Shown: positions 14,191 to 15,320 of the stretch, piece after piece
Position numbering within the stretch: position 1 is the first letter of the stretch
Layout of the letters: each line of letters begins with the position of its first letter
DNA from: Dehalococcoidia bacterium
Lineage (GTDB): Bacteria > Chloroflexota > Dehalococcoidia > GIF9 > AB-539-J10
Assembly (NCBI GenBank): GCA_030626915.1
Contig: DAOUTC010000012.1
Location: 1-15,320, forward strand
DNA: 15,320 nt
Reading direction: 5' to 3'
Made by a program: the position numbers and the translations under genes
Notes under the pieces: generated by a model
The model's input: only the letters and a program-made list of their open reading frames with translations
Database searches by the model: none
Told to the model about the DNA's origin: nothing

Positions 14191-14229
14191 TACGTTAGGT
14201 AGCTGATGAAAAGTCAACTACCTAGCGTA
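14191..14229. terminator. Long hairpin downstream of the lipoprotein gene
   Basis: TACGTTAGGTAGCTGA (14191-14206) and TCAACTACCTAGCGTA (14214-14229) pair in 14 of 16 positions, around a seven-base loop TGAAAAG. On the minus strand it begins about 40 bases after the lipoprotein stop and is followed by TCTTAATTG, an incomplete T-run. It is a plausible terminator or 3' stabilising structure; a protein-binding or integration site cannot be excluded. Confidence 0.5.
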
Positions 14230-14269
14230 GTAAGCACAAGACAAGAGAAGGCCTATTAAGATTTAAAAT

Positions 14270-14962
14270 TTAGGAACCAGGCATCTGTATGCAATTTTCC
14301 ATTTCCGATTTTGATATATCCCTACGCGCTTCGCTTAGCCCAAAATCGTAAAGATACATAGTAGTCTTTCCACTGGCATCAATGACTTTCACCATGCCAA
14401 GTGGAACTTGGCTGCTCACCCATCCCTCTCCTCCGTCTACTGTAAATTTGGCCACATTAACCGTCTTTCCTGTTGGAGTTGTATATGTCCCATATGATAT
14501 ATCTGGAATATTTGGATCGTAACTGCTGGGAGTCTCAGTCTCTGGAGATTCATAAGTGCCTTTACTAATATCCATACATAGCACTTGGTCTTCCATCTTC
14601 ATTACATACTTCACTGGCTGGTGAGTGGCAGCCTCAGTCCATATCTGCACGATGGTCTCGCCCCCTCGCGGCTCAGTCATAGTCATTTCAAATCCAATGC
14701 AGGTCTTTCCATCAACTGTGTCTTCACCTATGCACTCCAGCTTCTGATGATCCTCCTCCCCATTGGTAGAAATAACATACTCAGTCCACTGTCCGGCTGC
14801 TGCTTGCATAAATCCGGTATAAGCAGCAGGAGCACCACCACTTGGAGGCATAGACCCACCACCTTCTTCTCCACCACCTCCGCCTGCCCCTCCCGGACCA
14901 CATGCTGGCAACAAAGTTACCACCAATAAAAGAACCACTATAACACCAAGTACCTTTTTCAT
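14270..14962 (-). CDS. Secreted lipoprotein of unknown function
   Basis: A 230-residue protein. It opens with a lipoprotein signal peptide: MKK, a hydrophobic stretch to about residue 18, and the lipobox LLPAC with lipidated Cys21. A flexible Gly/Glu-rich linker follows (about 22-45), so the folded part stands off the membrane. The globular part (about 50-230) is predicted beta-rich, with several cysteines (CIGEDTVDGKTCIGF and others). A short internal echo, DISKGTYESPE and DISYGTYTTPT, flanks a Pro/Ser/Asp-rich turn. I recognise no named family; DUF4412-like or LolA-like folds are possible but untested. The start at 14962 is decided by an excellent AAGGAGGTGAT; the frame reaching 14995 lacks this. 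A DUF4870-like gene ends 45 bases upstream and may share the transcript. Confidence 0.82.
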   Translation of the reverse strand: MKKVLGVIVVLLLVVTLLPACGPGGAGGGGGEEGGGSMPPSGGAPAAYTGFMQAAAGQWTEYVISTNGEEDHQKLECIGEDTVDGKTCIGFEMTMTEPRGGETIVQIWTEAATHQPVKYVMKMEDQVLCMDISKGTYESPETETPSSYDPNIPDISYGTYTTPTGKTVNVAKFTVDGGEGWVSSQVPLGMVKVIDASGKTTMYLYDFGLSEARRDISKSEMENCIQMPGS

Positions 14963-14966
14963 TTTA

Positions 14967-14977
14967 TCACCTCCTTG
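14967..14977 (-). promoter_or_regulatory. Strong Shine-Dalgarno of the lipoprotein gene
   Basis: AAGGAGGTGAT on the minus strand, four bases before ATG 14962, matches the usual anti-Shine-Dalgarno tail of 16S rRNA over its whole length. It is by far the strongest ribosome binding site in the window and excludes the longer start at 14995. Confidence 0.85.
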
Positions 14978-15007
14978 CAAAAATTTAACTAGCAAGCCTC
15001 AAAACCT

Positions 15008-15320
15008 TTAGGAAGCTTTGCTGGCTTGCTTCTCAGCCCAGTTACCTGCCCAGGGGAGCTTCCACATCTTGCCAGTTCCCGCCTGAATCATCAGGATAAT
15101 CCACAAAACAAGGCCCAGAACCCAAATAATCCAGCCCAGAACCCAGCCAATAATTGGAATAGAAAACAGAATAAGATAAGCCACAGTCAATACGCCAAAG
15201 GTCATAATGGACTGCCAGGCGTGGAACTTAACGAATTTGCTCTTTTTCTCAATCACCAGGAAAACTATGCCCGAAATCCAGCCACCCACATAGCAAAGAA
15301 GTCCAGCTACGTTAGCTGAC
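15008..15320 (-). CDS. DUF4870-like small membrane protein (5' end outside window)
   Basis: The frame stays open to the right edge, giving at least 103 residues. A GTG at 15289 could start it, but the codons before that (S-A-N-V-A-G-L-L-C-Y) belong to the family pattern, so the true start lies beyond the window. The sequence ANVAGLLCYVGGWISGIVF, then IEKKSKFVKFHAWQS, is typical of DUF4870/Tic20-like proteins. These are bacterial membrane proteins of about 100-130 residues with three to four hydrophobic segments. Two further hydrophobic stretches (TFGVLTVAYLILF and WVLGWIIWVLGLVLWIILMI) follow. The C-terminal tail WKLPWAGNWAEKQASKAS is soluble. The function is unknown. It lies directly upstream of the lipoprotein gene on the same strand. 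Confidence 0.85.
   Translation of the reverse strand, partial: SANVAGLLCYVGGWISGIVFLVIEKKSKFVKFHAWQSIMTFGVLTVAYLILFSIPIIGWVLGWIIWVLGLVLWIILMIQAGTGKMWKLPWAGNWAEKQASKAS

Noticed and set aside
15026..15319. 97-codon plus-strand frame opposite the DUF4870-like gene
   Set aside because: The minus-strand frame carries clear family motifs; the plus-strand product is an Asn/Pro-rich mirror.

Overview
The window looks like chromosomal DNA of a bacterium from the Chloroflexota, most likely class Dehalococcoidia or a subsurface relative. The support is the style of the proteins: a primary sigma factor with a long spacer between regions 1.2 and 2, a DUF5667-type membrane protein next to an ECF sigma factor, and the TrkH/TrkA and RecO types. 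Intergenic palindromic repeats of kinds I associate with such genomes agree with this. No database search was possible, so the assignment is an inference. The strongest ribosome binding site (AAGGAGGTGAT before the lipoprotein gene) shows a standard anti-Shine-Dalgarno.

Layout. Bases 1-6002 are read on the plus strand: the 3' part of a phosphoenolpyruvate synthase gene, a dGTPase-like HD hydrolase (dgt), DNA primase (dnaG), the primary sigma factor (rpoD, overlapping dnaG by 4 bases) and a HIT-family Ap4A phosphorylase-like protein. dnaG-rpoD is the replication/transcription initiation core seen in many bacteria. From 6003 to the right edge every gene is on the minus strand. In transcription order, from right to left, they are: a DUF4870-like small membrane protein (5' end beyond the window), an orphan lipoprotein, an ECF sigma factor with its DUF5667 membrane partner (candidate sigma/anti-sigma pair), dnaX-recR-recO (clamp loader and RecFOR recombination mediators), trkA-trkH (potassium uptake) and pheA (prephenate dehydratase). 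The two strands converge at 6002/6003 with no base between the stop codons.

The coding content is mostly housekeeping, and I do not see a convincing new multi-gene system (no defence island, CRISPR array, transposase, tRNA or rRNA). The unusual part is the non-coding DNA. Four of the longer gaps are filled by different imperfect palindromes: an AT-rich 125-bp element that forms the end of dgt and reaches nearly to the dnaG start, two CATTCTGAG-type elements between trkH and pheA, and a CATTGCGAG-type element with a second palindrome lodged in its loop left of the lipoprotein gene. A separate 16-bp-arm hairpin follows the lipoprotein gene. A perfect 11-bp-arm palindrome also covers the probable start codon of the ECF sigma factor, overlapping a TATAAT box. 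This and a similar TATAAT just ahead of dnaX suggest very short or leaderless transcripts. The lead worth following functionally is the ECF sigma/DUF5667 pair with its start-codon palindrome, together with the neighbouring lipoprotein.
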